Source of the DNA: Chamaelirium japonicum
Lineage: Eukaryota > Streptophyta > Magnoliopsida > Liliales > Melanthiaceae
Direction of reading: 5' to 3'
NCBI GenBank assembly: GCA_947650365.1
Contig: OX393549.1
Coordinates: 28,735,209-28,799,208 of the forward strand
DNA length: 64,000 nt
The notes beneath the pieces are model-generated. The model ran no database searches and was not told the DNA's origin. It worked only from the letters and a program-made list of their open reading frames with translations. Both the position numbers and the translations under genes were made by a program. Of this stretch, positions 26,908 through 40,626 are shown piece by piece; position 1 is the first letter of the stretch; the number at the start of each line of letters is the position of its first letter.

Positions 26908-27470
26908 GGATCGTACGAATGAATTAGAATGGATACATTCGTGCGAATGAATTAGAATTGATCGTACGAATAAATTAGAATGGATCGTGCGATTGAATTA
27001 GAATGGATCGTACGAATGAATTAGAATGGATCGTACGAATGAACTAGAATGGATACATTCATGCGAATGAATTAGAATGGATCGTACGAATGAATTAGAA
27101 TGGATCTTACGAATGAATTAGAATGGATCGTACGAATGAATTAGAATGTATCGTACGAATGAATTAGAATGGATACATTCGTGCGAATGAATTAGAATGG
27201 ATCGGACGAATGAATTAGAATGGATCATACGAATGAATTAGAATGGATCAAATAAATGAATTAGAATGGTTACATTCATGCGAATGAATTAGAATGGATC
27301 GTACGAATGGATTAGAATGGATACATTCGAGCGAATGAATTAGAATGGATCGTACGAATGAATTAGAATAGATCGTAAGAATGGATTAGAATGGATCCTA
27401 TGAATGAATAAGAATGGATACCTTTGTGCAGAATGCATCGTACGAATGAATTAGAATGGATACATTCGTG
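26908..27470 (-). repeat. Satellite block 20, R orientation
   Basis: First half of a 753-bp duplication. A truncated monomer, CTTTGTGCAGAATGCATCG, lies at about 27423. Exits through CATTCGTGCATGATCC. Confidence 0.93.
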
Positions 27471-27660
27471 CATGATCCATTCTAATTCATTTGCATGAAT
27501 GTATCCATTCTAATTCATTCGTACGATCCATTCTAATTCATTAATATGATCCATTCTAATTCATTCGTACGATCCGTTCTAATTCATTCGTATGATCCAT
27601 TCTAATTCATTCGCACGAATGTATCCATTCTAGTTCATTCGTACGATCCATTCTAATTCA
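27471..27660 (+). repeat. Satellite block 21, short F island
   Basis: Eight F monomers between two ATTCAGGATCG-type R starts. A similar small F island is at 52937-53104. Confidence 0.93.
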
Positions 27661-29042
27661 GGATCGTACGAATGAATTAGAATGGATACATTCGTGCGAA
27701 TGAATTAGAATTGATCGTACGAATGAATTAGAATGGATCGTGCGAATGAATTAGAATGGATCGTACGAATGAATTAGAATGGATCGTACGAATGAACTAG
27801 AATGGATACATTCGTGCGAATGAATTAGAATGGATCGTACGAATGAATTAGAATGGATCTTACGAATGAATTAGAATGGATCGTACAAATGAATTAGAAT
27901 GGATCGTACGAATGAATTAGAATGTATACATTCGTGCGAATGAATTAGAATGGATCGGACGAATGAATTAGAATGGATCGTACAAATGAATTAGAATGGA
28001 TCATATGAATAAATTACAATGGTTACGTTCATGCGAATGAATTAGAATGGATCGTACGAATGGATTAGAATGGATCGTATGAATGGATTAGAATGGATAC
28101 ATTCGAGCGAATGAATTAGAATGGATCGTACGAATGAATTAGAATTAGAATGGATCGTGCGAATCAATTAGTTTGGATCATGCGAATGAATAAGAATAGA
28201 TCATACGAATGAATTAGAATGGATCGTACGAATGAATTAGAATTAGAATGGATCGTACGAATGAATTAGAATGGATCATACGAATTAATTAGAATGGATC
28301 ATACGAATGAATTAGAATGGATCGTACGAATGAATTAGAATGGATCGTACGAATGAATTAGAATGGATACATTCGTGCGAATGAATTAGAATGGATTGTG
28401 CGAATGAATAAGAACTGATTGTGCGAATGAATTAGAATGGATCGTACGAATGAATTAGAATGGATCGTGCGAATGAATTAGAATGGATCGTACGAATGAA
28501 TTAGAATGGATACATTTGTGCGAATGAATTAGAATGGATCGTACGAATGAATTAGAATGGATCATACGAATGAATTAGAATGGATCGTGCGAATGAATTA
28601 GAATGGATCGTACGAATAAATTAGAATGGATCGTACGAATGAACTAGAATGGATACATTCGTGCGAATGAATTAGAATGGATCGTACGAATGAATTAGAA
28701 TGGATACATTCGTGCGAATGAATTTGAATGGATCGGACGAATGAATTAGAATGGATCGTACGAATGAATTAGAATGGATAGTACGAATGAATTAGAATGG
28801 ATCGTACGAATAAATTAGAATGGATACATTCGTCCGAATGAATTAGAATGGATCATACGAATGAGTAAGAATGGATCATATAAATGAAATAGAATAGATT
28901 GTACGAATGAATTAGAATGGATCCTACGAATGAATTAGAATGGATCGTGTGAAAGAATTAGAATGGATTGTATGAATGAATTAGAATGGATCGTATGAAT
29001 GAATTAGAATGGATCGTGCGAATGAATTCGAATGGATCGTAC
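27661..29042 (-). repeat. Satellite block 22, R orientation
   Basis: Second copy of the 753-bp unit at its start; partial monomers GAATTAGAATTAGAATGG at about 28139 and 28227. The last 0.34 kb is the left arm of the 28702-29334 palindrome. Confidence 0.93.
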
Positions 29043-29334
29043 GAATTCATTCTAATTCATTCATACAATCAATTCTAATTCTTTCACACGATCTATTCTA
29101 ATTCATTCGTAGGATCCATTCTAATTCATTCGTACAATCTATTCTATTTCATTCGTACGACCCATTCTTACTCATTCGTATGATCCATTCTAATTCATTC
29201 GGACGAATGTATCCATTCTAATTTATTCGTACGATCCATTCTAATTCATTCGTACGATCCATTCTAATTCATTCGTACGATCCATTCTAATTCATTCGTC
29301 CGATCCATTCTAATTCATTCGCACGAATGTATCT
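28702..29334. repeat. Long palindrome, 283-bp arms, 67-bp spacer
   Basis: Arms 28702-28984 and 29052-29334; inner and outer end sums both equal 58036. Variant order is mirrored: TCCTACG, AATAGATTG, GAAATAG, GAGTAAG, CGTCCG, AATAAATT, CGGACG and a 28-bp monomer at the outer end. Confidence 0.88.
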
Positions 29335-29430
29335 ATTCTAATTCATTCATACGGTCTATTCTAATTCATTCGCACAATCCATTCTATTTCATTCGTACGA
29401 TCCATTCTTACTCATTCGTATGATGCATTA
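29043..29430 (+). repeat. Satellite block 23, F orientation
   Basis: Right arm of the 28702-29334 palindrome, followed by the left arm of the next one (33-bp spacer at 29427-29459). Confidence 0.93.
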
Positions 29431-29526
29431 AGGATACATTCGTGCGAATGAATTAGAATGGATCATACGAATGAGTAAGAATGGATCGTACGGATGAAAT
29501 AGAATGGTTTGTGCGAATGAATTAGA
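29360..29526. repeat. Palindrome, about 67-bp or longer arms, 33-bp spacer
   Basis: Same class; spacer 29427-29459, with GATGC in place of GATCC at the inner end of the left arm. Follows the 28702-29334 palindrome closely, as at 57.5-58.4 kb. Confidence 0.75.
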
Positions 29527-29926
29527 ATGGATCGTACAAATGAATTAGAATGGATCGTGTGAAAGAATTAGAATGGATTGTATGAATGAATCAGAATAGA
29601 TCGTACGAATGAATTAGAATGGATCATACGAATGAATTAGAATGGATCGTACGAATGAATTAGAATGGATCGTACGAATGAATTAGAATGGATCTTTCGA
29701 ATGAATTAGAATGGATCGTACGAATGAATTAGAATGGATCGTACGAATAAATTAGAATGGATACATTCGTCCGAATTAATTAGAATGGATCATACGAATG
29801 AGTAAGAATGGATCGTACGAATGAAATAGAATAGATTGTACGAATGAATTAGAATGGATCTTACGAATGAATTAGAATAGATCGTGTGAAAGAATTAGAA
29901 TGGATTGTATGAATGAATTAGAATGA
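29431..29926 (-). repeat. Satellite block 24, R orientation
   Basis: Starts at a variant of the CCATTATGGATACA junction (GCATTAAGGATACA) and ends at GAATTC (29925-29930). Confidence 0.93.
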
Positions 29927-30610
29927 ATTCATACGATCCATTCGAATTCATTCGCACGCTCCATTCTAATTCATTCATACGATCCATTCTAATTCATTCA
30001 TATAATCCATTCTAATTCTTTCACACGATCCATTCTAATTCATTCGTAGGATCCATTCTAATTCATTCGTACAATCTATTCTATTTCATTCGTACGATCC
30101 ATTCTTACTCATTCGTATGATCCATACTAATTCATTCGGACGAATGTATCCATTCTAATTTATTCGTACGATCCATTCTAATTCATTCGTACGATCTATT
30201 CTAATTCATTCGCACGATCCATTCTAATTCATTCGTACGATCCATTCTAATTCATTCATACGATCCATTCTAATTCATTCGTACGATCCATTCTAATTCA
30301 TTCATACAATCAATTCTAATTCATTCGTACGATCCATTCTAATTCACTCATACGATCCATTCTAATACATTCATACGATCCATTCTAATTCATTTGCACA
30401 AATATATCAATTCTAATTCATTCGTACGATCCATTCTAATTCCTTCGTACGATCCATTCTAATTCATTCGTACGATCTATTCTAATTCGTTCGTACGATC
30501 CATTCTAATTCATTCGTACGATCCATTCTAATTCCTTCGTACGATCCATTCTAATTCATTCGTACGATCTATTCTAATCCATTCGTACAATCTATTCTAA
30601 TTCATTCGTA
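29927..30610 (+). repeat. Satellite block 25, F orientation
   Basis: Follows the order of block 11 in shortened form: CGTAGGATCC, CTATTTC, CTTACTC and CGGACG, then the CACTCATACG and CTAATACATTC markers, and the same exit junction GAATGGATACATTC as at 10574. Confidence 0.93.
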
Positions 30611-31325
30611 CGAATGGATACATTCATGTGAATGAATTAGAATGGATCGTACGAATGAGTAAGAATGGATCGTACGAATGAAATAGAATGGATTGCACGA
30701 ATGAATTAGAATGGATCATACGAATGAATTAGAATGGATCGTGTGAAAGAATTAGAATGGATTGTATGAATGAATTAGAATGGATCGTACGAAGGAATTA
30801 GAATGGATCGTACGAATGAACTAGAATGGATCGTACGAATGAATTAGAATAGATCGTACGAATGAATTAGAATGGATAGTACGAATGAATTAGAATGGAT
30901 CATGTGAAAGAATTAGAATGGATCGTACGAATGAATTATAATGGATCGTGCGAATGAATTAGAATAGATCGTACGAATGAATTAGAATGGATCGTGCTAA
31001 TGAATTAGAATTGATCGAACGAATGAACTAGAATGGATACATTCGTGCGAATGAATTAGAATGGATCGTACGAATGAATTAGAATGGATCTTACGAATGA
31101 ATTAGAATGGATCGTACGAATGAATTAGAATGGATCGTACGAATGAATTAGAATGGATCGTACGAATGAATTAGAATGGATACATTCGTGCGAATGAATT
31201 AGAATGGATCAGACGAATGAATTAGAATGGATCGTACGAATGAATTAGAATGGATCAAATGAATGAAATAGAATGGTTACATTCATGCGAATGAATTAGA
31301 ATGGATCGTACGAATGGATTAGAAT
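30611..31325 (-). repeat. Satellite block 26, R orientation
   Basis: R monomers ending abruptly at AGAATTCCTACG, a single-use junction inside a monomer. Confidence 0.92.
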
Positions 31326-33835
31326 TCCTACGATCTATTCTAATTCATTCGCTCGAATGTATCCATTTTAATTCATTCGTACGATCCATTCTAATCCATT
31401 CGTACGATCTAATTCATTCGTACGATCCATTCTAATTCATTCGTACGATCGATTCTAATTCATTCGAACTATCCATTCTAATTCATTCGTACGATCCATT
31501 CTAATTCATTCGTATGATCCATTCTAATTTATTCGTTCAAATATATCCATTCTAATTCATTCGTACGATCCATTCTAATTCATTCGCACGATCCATGCTA
31601 ATTCATTCGTACGAAAGTATCCATTCTAATTCATTTGCATGATCCATTCTAATTCATTCCTATGATCTATTCTAATTCATTCGTACGATCCATTCTAATT
31701 CATTCGCTCGAATGTATCCATTCTAATTCATTCATACGATCCATTCTAATTCGTTTATATGATCCATTCTAATTCGTTCGTACGATCCATTCTAATTCGT
31801 TCGTACGATCCATTCTAATTCATTCGTATGATCCATTCTAATTCATTCGTACGATCCGTTCTAATTCATTCATACAATCCATTCTAATTCATTCGCACGA
31901 ATGTATCCATTCTAATCCATTCGTATGATCCATTCTAATCCATTCGTACGATCCATTCTAATTCATTCGCATGAATGTCACCATTCTAATTCATTCATTT
32001 GATCCATTCTAATTCATTCGTACGATCCATTCTAATTCATTCGTCCGATCCATTCTAATTCATTCGCACGAATGTATCCATTCTAATTCATTCGTACGAG
32101 CCATTCTAATTCATTCGTACGATCCATTCTAATTCATTTGTAAGATCCATTCTAATTCATTCCCACGATCCATTCTAATTTATTCGTACGATCCATTCTA
32201 ATTCATTCGTACGATCTATTCTAATTCATTCGCACGAATGTAACCATTCTAATTCATACATACGATTCATTCTAATTCATTCGTATGAGCTATTCTAATT
32301 CATTCGTACGATCCATTGTAATACATTCATACAATCCATTTAGATTCATTCGCACAAATGTATCCATTCAAATTCATTCGTACGATCCAGTCTAATTCAT
32401 TCGTACGATCCATTCTAATTCATTCGCACGAATATATCCATTCTAATTCTTTCGTACGATGCATTCTAATTCATTCGTACGATCCATTCTAATTCATTCT
32501 CACAAATGTATCCATTCTAATTCATTCGTACGATCCATTCTAATTCATTCCTACGATCTATTCTAATTTATTCGCTCGAATGTATCCATTTTAATTCATC
32601 CGTACGATCCATTCTAATTCATTCGTACGATCTAATTTATTCGTACGATCCATTCTAATTAATTCGTACGATCGATTCTAATTCATTCGCACTATCCATT
32701 CTAATTCATTCGTACGATCCATTATAATTCATTCATATGATCCATTCTAATTTATTCGTTCAAATATATCGATTCTAATTCATTCGTACGATCCATTCTA
32801 ATTCATTCGCACGATCCATTCTAATTCATTCGCACGAATGTATCCTTTCTAATTCATTTGCATGATCCATTCTAATTCATTCCTATGATCTATTCTAATT
32901 CATTCGTACGATCCAATCTAATTCATTCTAATTCATTCGTACGATCCATTCTACGATCCATTCTAATTCATTCGTATATTTCATTCTAATTCATTAGCAC
33001 AATCCATGCTAATGAATTAGAATGGATCGTACGATCCAATCTAATTCATTCATACGATCCATTCTTACTCATTCGTATGATCCATTCTAATTCAATCGTA
33101 CGATCCATTCTAATTCATTCGTACGATCCATTCTAATTCCTTCGTACGATCCATTCTAATTCATTTATACGATCTATTCTAATTCATTCATGAAATCCAT
33201 TCTAATTCTTTCACACGATCCATTCTAATTCATTCGTACGATCCATTCTAATTCTTTCGTACGATCCATTCTAATTCATTCGTACGATCTATTCTAATTC
33301 ATTCATACGATCCATTCTAATTCATTTGTACGATCCATTCTAATTCATTCGTACGATCCATTCTAATTCATTCATACGATCCATTCTAATTCATTCACAC
33401 GAATGTATCTATTCTAATTCATTCATACGATCCATTCTAATTCACTCATACGATCCGTTCTAATACATTCATACGATCCATTCTAATTCATTTGAACGAA
33501 TATATCCATTCTAATTCATTCGTACGATCCATTCTAATTCCTTCGTACGATCCATTCTAATTCATTCGTACGACCTATTCTAATTCATTCGTACGATCCA
33601 TTCTAATTCATTCGTACGATCCATTCTAATTCCTTCGTACGATCCATTCTAATTCATTCATACAATCCATTCTAATTCATTCATACAATCCATTCTAATT
33701 CTTTCACACGATCCATTCTAATTCATTCGTACGATCCATTCTAATTCATTCGTGCAATCCATTCTATTTCATTCGTACGATCCATTCTTACTCATTCGTA
33801 CGATCCATTCTAATTCATTCACACGAATGTATCCA
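31326..33835 (+). repeat. Satellite block 27, F orientation
   Basis: Long F block with a one-monomer R inversion at 32981-33024. Markers such as ATTCGTTCAAATATATC, CATTCGCACTATCC and ATTTAGATTC recur in the same order in block 33 (about 41.1-41.8 kb). An F fragment CTACGATCC near 32951 breaks the monomer phase. Confidence 0.93.
32981..33025. repeat. Micro-inversion hairpin in opposite orientation
   Basis: An R monomer inside an F block: arm 32982-32999, loop CAATCCA (33000-33006), arm 33007-33024. The loop is a one-base variant of CGATCCA, the reverse complement of the loop at 11929, so this is the same element turned around. Confidence 0.87.
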
Positions 33836-34443
33836 TTCGTACGAATGAATTAGAATAGATTGTACGAATGAATTAGAATGGATCGTATGAATGAATTAGA
33901 ATGGATCGTACGAAGGAATTAGAATGGATCGTACAAATGAATTAGAATGGATCGTACGAATGAATTAGAATAGATCATATGAATGAATTAGAATGGATCG
34001 TACGAAGGAATTAGAATGGATCGTACGAATGAATTAGAATGGATCGTGTGAAAGAATTAGAATGGATTGTATGAATGAATTAGAATAGATCGTATGAATG
34101 AATTAGAATGGATCGTACGAATGAATTAGAATGGATCGTACGAATGAATTAGAATGGATACATTCGTGCGAATGAATTAGAATGGATATATTCGTGCGGA
34201 AGAATTAGAATAGATCGTATGAATGAATTAGAATGGATCCTATGATTGAATTAGAATGGATCGTGCGAATGAATTAGAATGGATCGTACGAATGAATTAG
34301 AATGGATCGTGCTAATGAATTAGAATTGATCGAACGAATGAATTAGCATGGATCGTGCTAATGAATTAGAATGGAACGTACGAATGAATTAGAATGGATC
34401 GTGTGAAAGAATTAGAATGGATTGTATGAATGAATTAGAATGA
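33836..34443 (-). repeat. Satellite block 28, R orientation
   Basis: Starts at ATCCATTCGTACGAATG, the mirror of the 10574 junction, and ends at GAATTC (34442). The final markers equal those of block 10. Confidence 0.93.
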
Positions 34444-36009
34444 ATTCGTACGATCCATTCGAATTCATTCGCACGATCCATTCTAATTCATTCATATGAT
34501 CCATTCTAATTCATTCGTACGATCCATTCTAATTCATTTGCACAAATGTATCCATTCTAATTCATTCGTACGATCCATTCTAATTCATTCGCACGATCCA
34601 TTCTAATTCATTCGTACGATCCATTCTAATTCATTAGCACGATCCATACTAATTCATTCGTTCGATCAATTCTAATTCATTAGCATGATCCATTCTAATT
34701 CATTCGTACGATCCATTCTAATTCATTCGCACAAATGTATCCATTCTAATTCATTCGTACGATCCATTCTAATTCATTCGCACGATCCATTCTAATTCAT
34801 TCGTACGATCTATTCTAATTCTTTCACACGATCCATTCTATTTCATTCGTACGATCCATTCTAATTCATTCCCACGATCCATTCTAATTTATTCGTACGA
34901 TCCATTCTAATTCATTCGTACGATCTATTCTAATTCATTCGCACGAATGTAACCATTCTAATTCATTCGTACGATCCATTCTAATTCATTCGCACGATCC
35001 ATTCTAATTCATTCGTACGATCCATTCTAATTCATTCATACGATCCATTCTAATTCATTCGTACGATCCATTCTAATTCATTCGCACAAATGTATCCATT
35101 CTATTCATTCGTACGATCCATTCTAATTCATTCGCACGATCCATTCTAATTCATTCCTACAATCCATTCTAATTCTTTCACACGATCCATTCTAATTCAT
35201 TCGTAGGATCCATTCTAATTCATTCGTACAATCTATTCTATTTCATTCGTACGATCCATTCTTACTCATTCGTATGATCCATTCTAATTCTTTCGGACGA
35301 ATGTATCCATTCTAATTTATTCGTATGATCCATTCTAGTTCATTCGTACGATCCATTCTAATTCATTCGTACGATCCATTCTAATTCATTCGTCCGATCC
35401 ATTCTAATTCATTCGCGTGAATGTATCCATTCTAATTCATTCGTACGATCCATTCTAATTCATTCGTACGATCCATTCTAATTCATTCGTAAGATCCATT
35501 CTAATTCATTCGTACGATCCATTCTAATTCATTCGTACGATCCATTCTAATTCATTCGCACGAATGTATCCATTCTAGTTCATTAGTACGATCCATTCTA
35601 ATTCATTCGTACGATCCATTCTAATTCATTCGCACGATCCATTCTAATTCATTCGTACGATCCATTCTAATTCATTCATACGATCCATTCTAATTCATTC
35701 GTACGATCCATTCTAATTCATTCGCACAAATGTATCCATTCTAATTCATTCGTACGATCCATTAGAATTCATTCGCACGAATGTATCCATTCTAATTCAT
35801 TCGTACGATCCATTCTAATTAATTCGTACGATCCATTCTAATTCATTCGTATGATCCATTCTAATTCATTCGTACGATCCATTCTTACTCATTCGTACGA
35901 TCCATTCTAATTCTTTCGTACGATCCATTCTAATTCCTTCGTACGATCCATTCTAATTCATTCGCACGATCTATTCTCATTCTTTCATACAATCCATTCT
36001 AATTCTTTC
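34444..36009 (+). repeat. Satellite block 29, F orientation
   Basis: F monomers. After about 0.2 kb it holds CATACTAATTC and TCGATCAATTC variants, and near 35200 the CGTAGGATCC, CTATTTC and CTTACTC series. Ends at CTTTCGTGCGAATG. Confidence 0.93.
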
Positions 36010-36364
36010 GTGCGAATGAATTAGAATGGATACCTTTGTGCATATGAATTAGAATGGATCGTACGAATGAATTAGAATGGATCATATTAATGAATTAGAA
36101 TGGACCGTACGAATGAATTAGAATGGATACATTCGTGCGAATGAATTAGAATGGATCGTGCGAATGAATAAGAATAGATCATACAAATGAATTAGAATGG
36201 ATCGTACGAATTAATTAGAATAGATACATTCGTGCGAATGAATTAGAATGGATTGTATGAATGAATTAGAATGGATCGTACGAATGAATTAGAATGGATC
36301 GTACGAATGAATTAGAATGGATCGTACGAATGAATTAGAATGGATCGTACGAATGAATTAGAAT

Positions 36365-38520
36365 GGATACGTACGAATGAATTAGAATGGATCGTACGAA
36401 TGAATTAGAATGGATCGTACGAATAAATTAGAATGGATCGTACGAATGAATTAGAATGGATCGTACGAATAAATTAGAATGGATACATTCGTCCGAATGG
36501 ATTAGAATGGATCATACGAATGAGTAAGATTGGATCGTACGAATGAAATAGAATAGATTGTACGAATGAATTAGAATGGATTCGTACGAATGAATTAGAA
36601 TGGATACATTCGTGCGAATGAATTAGAATGGATCGTACCAATGAGTAAGAATGGATCGTACGAATGAAATAGAATGGATTGTGCGAATGAATTAGAATGG
36701 ATCGTACGAATGAATTAGAATGGATCGTGTGAAAGAATTAGAATGGATTGTATGAATGAATTAGAATAGATCGTAATGGATACATTCGTGCGAATGAAAT
36801 AGAATGGATCGTATGTACGAATGAATTAGAATGGATACATTCGTGCGAATGAATTAGAATGGATCGTACGAATGAATTAGAATGGATCGTGCGAATGAAT
36901 TAGAATGGATCGTACGAATGAATTAGAATGGATCATATTAATGAATTAGAATGGATCGTACGAATGAAATAGAATGGATACATTCGTGCGAATGAATTAG
37001 AATGGATCGTGCGAATGAATAAGTATAGATCATACGAATGAATTAGAATGGATCGTAAGAATTAATTAGAATGATACATTCGTGCGAATGAATTAGAATG
37101 GATTGTATGAATGAATTAGAATGGATCGTACGAATGAATTAGAATGGATCATACGAATTAATTAGAATGGATCGTACGAATGAATTAGAATGGATCGTAC
37201 GAATGAATTAGAATGGATCGTACGAATGAATTAGAATGGATCATACGAATTAATTAGAATGGATCGTACGAATGAATTAGAATGGATCGTACGAATGAAT
37301 TAGAATGGATCGTACGAATGAATTAGAATGGATCGTGCGAATGAATTAGAATGGATCGTACGAATGAATTAGAATGGATACATTTGTGCGAATGAATTAG
37401 AATGGATCGTACGAATGAATTAGAATGGATCGTATGAATGAATTAGAATGGATCGTACGAATGAATTAGAATGGATCGTGCGAATGAATTAGAATGGATC
37501 GTACGAATGAATTAGAATGGATCGTGTAAAAGAATTAGAATGGATCGTACGAATGAATTAGAATGGATCGTGTGAATGAATTAGAATGGATCGTACGAAT
37601 GAATTAGAATGGATACATTTGTGCGAATGAATTAGAATGGATCGTACGAATGAATTAGAATGGATCGTATGAATGAATTAGAATGGATCGTACGAATGAA
37701 TTAGAATGGATAATGCGAATGAATTAGAATGGATCGTACGAATGAATTAGAATGGATCGTACGAATGAACTAGAATGGATACATTCGTGCGAATGAATTA
37801 GAATGGATCGTACGAATGAATTAGAATGGATCGTACGAATGAATTAGAATGGATCTTACGAATGAATTAGAATGGATCGTACGAATGAATTAGAATGGAT
37901 CGTACGAATGAATTAGAATGGATACATTCGTGCGAATGAATTAGAATGGATCGAACGAATGAATTAGAATGGATCGTACGAATGAATTAGAATGGATCGT
38001 ACGAATGAATTAGAATGGATCGTACGAATAAATTAGAATGGATACATTCGACCGAATGAATTAGAATGGATCATACGAATGAGTAAGAATGGATCGTACG
38101 AATGAAATAGAATAGATTGTACGAATGAATTAGAATGGATTCGTACGAATGAATTAGAATGGATACATTCGTGCGAATGAATTAGAATGGATCGTACCAA
38201 TGAGTAAGAATGGATCGTACGAATGAAATAGAATGGATTGTGCGAATGAATTAGAATGGATCGTACGAATGAATTAGAATGGATCGTGTGAAAGAATTAG
38301 AATGGATTGTATGAATGAATTAGAATAGATCGTAATGGATACATTCGTGCGAATGAAATAGAATGGATCGTATGTACGAATGAATTAGAATGGATACATT
38401 CGTGCGAATGAATTAGAATGGATCGTACGAATGAATTAGAATGGATCATGCGAATGAATTAGAATGGATCGTACGAATGAATTAGAATGGATCGTACGAA
38501 TGGATTAGAATGGATCCTAC
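36365..38520 (-). repeat. Direct duplication with 1,559-bp offset
   Basis: GGATACATTCG at 36481 and 38040, and the out-of-phase joint TCGTAATGGATACATTC at 36771 and 38330, are each 1,559 bp apart. Both copies also share GATCGTATGTACGAATG just after, an irregular monomer not seen elsewhere, so the copies are recent. Confidence 0.85.
37376..37845 (-). repeat. 235-bp direct duplication
   Basis: GGATACATTTGTGCG at 37376 and 37611, with the same following order of CGTACG and CGTATG monomers. 235 bp is ten monomers plus one 5-bp insertion. Confidence 0.75.
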
Positions 38521-38640
38521 GAATGGATTAGAATGGATACCTTTGTGCATATGAATTAGAATGGATCGTATGAATGAATTAGAATGGATCATATGAATGA
38601 ATTAGAATGGATCGTGCGAATGAATTCGAATGGATCGTAC

Positions 38641-39503
38641 GAATTCATTCTAATTCTTTCATATAATCCATTCTAATTCTTTCACATGATCCATTCTAAT
38701 TCATTCGTACGTTCCATTCTAATTCATTAGCACGATCCATGCTAATTCATTCGTTCGATCAATTCTAATTCATTAGCACGATCCATTCTAATTCATTCGT
38801 ACGATCCATTCTAATTCATTCGCACAATCCATTCTAATTCATTCATAGGATCCATTCTAATTCATTCGTACGATCTATTCTAATTATTTCGCACGAATGT
38901 ATCCATTCTAATTCATTCGCACGAATGTATCCATTCTAATTCATTCGTACGATCCATTCAAATTCATTCGTACGATCCATTCTAATTCATTCATATGATC
39001 TATTCTAATTCATTCATACAATCCATTCTAATTCTTTCACACGATCCATTCTAATTCATTCGTACGATCCATTCTAATTCATTCGCACAATCCATTCTAT
39101 TTCATTCGTACGATCCATTCTTACTCATTGGTACGATCCATTCTAATTCATTCGCACGAATGTATCCATTCTAATTCATTCGTACGAATCCATTCTAATT
39201 CATTCGTATAATCTATTCTATTTCATTCGTACGATCCATTCTTACTCATTCGTATGATCCATTCTAATTCATTCGGACGAATGTATCCATTCTAATTTAT
39301 TCGTACGATCCATTCTAATTCATTCGTACGATCCATTCTAATTCATTCGTACGATCCATTCTAATTTATTCGTCCGATCCATTCTAATTCATTCGCACGA
39401 ATGTATCCATTCTAATTCATTCGCACGGTCCATTCTAATTCATTCACACAATCCATTCTATTTCATTCGTACGATCCATTCTTACTCATTCGTATGATCG
39501 ATT
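38641..39503 (+). repeat. Satellite block 31, F orientation
   Basis: Begins like the F halves of higher-order copies A-C (CGTACGTTCC, ATTAGCACG, CATGCTAATTC), then CTTACTCATTGG and the CGGACG and CGTCCG series. The last 90 bp is a palindrome arm. Confidence 0.93.
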
Positions 39504-39623
39504 ATGGATACATTCGTGCGAATGAATTAGAATGGATCATACGAATGAGTAAGAATGGATCGTACGAATGAAATAGAATGGATTGTGCGAATGAATTAGA
39601 ATGGATCGTACGAATGAATTAGA
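39411..39623. repeat. Palindrome, about 90-bp arms, 33-bp spacer
   Basis: Left arm 39411-39500, spacer 39501-39533, right arm 39534-39623. Same class and same spacer length as the one at 58150. Confidence 0.85.
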
Positions 39624-40626
39624 ATAGATCGTGTGAAAGAATTAGAATGGATTGTATGAATGAATTAGAATGGATCGTATAAATGAATTAGAATGGATCA
39701 TATGAGTGAATTAGAATGGATACGAAGGAATTAGAATGGATCGTACGAAGGAATTAGAATGGATCATACGAATGAAATAGAATGGATCGTACGAAGGAAT
39801 TAGAATGGATCGTACGAAGGAATTAGAATGGATCGTACGAATGAATTAGAATGGATATATTCGTGCAAATGAATTAGAATGGATCGTATGAATGAATTAG
39901 AATGGATCGTATGAGTGAATTAGAACGGATAGTACAAATGAAGTAGAATGGATCGTATGAGTGAATTAGAATGGATACATTCGTGCGAATGAATTAGAAT
40001 GGATCGCATGAATGAATTAGAATAGATTGTGAGAATGAAGTAGAATGGATCATACGAATGAATTAGAATGGATACATTCGTGCGAATAAATTAGAATGGA
40101 TTGTATGAATGAATTAGAATGGATCGTACGAATGAATTAGAATGGATCGTACGAATGAATTAGAATAGATTGCGCGAATGAATTAGAATGGATCGTACGA
40201 ATGAATTCGAATGGATCGTACGAAGGAATTAGAATGGATCGTACGAATGAATTAGAATGGATCGTACGAATGAATTAGAATGGATCGTACGAAGGAATTA
40301 GAATGGATCGTACGATTGAATTAGAATGGATCATACGAATGAGTAAGAATGGATTAGAATGGATCATGCGAATGAATTAGAATGGATCGTACGAATAAAT
40401 TAGAATGGATATTTTCGTCCGAATGAATTAGAATGGATCATACGAATGAGTAAGAATGGATCGTACAAATGAAATAGAATAGATTGTACGAATGAATTAG
40501 AATGGATCCTATGAATGAATTAGAATGGATCGTGTGAAAGAATTAGAATGGATTGTATGAATGAATTAGAATGGATCGTATGAATGAATTAGAATGGATC
40601 GTGCGAATGGAATCGAATGGATCGTA
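39504..40626 (-). repeat. Satellite block 32, R orientation
   Basis: Starts at CGATTATGGATACA. From about 39.64 to 40.33 kb it matches the R half of the 4.2-kb higher-order repeat, with the 20-bp monomer at 39718, but lacks its micro-inversion. Confidence 0.93.

Larger units (their letters stand above)
26908..28413. repeat. 753-bp direct duplication
   Basis: The ATTCAGGATCG junction (26908 and 27661) and GTTACATTCATGCG-type monomer (27269 and 28022) are both exactly 753 bp apart. The unit includes R sequence and the small F island 27471-27660; the far end of the second copy is not sharply defined. Confidence 0.82.
36010..38640 (-). repeat. Satellite block 30, R orientation, internally duplicated
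   Basis: The longest R block (2.63 kb). Contains a direct duplication of 1,559-bp offset and within it a 235-bp one. Ends at GAATTC (38641). Confidence 0.93.
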
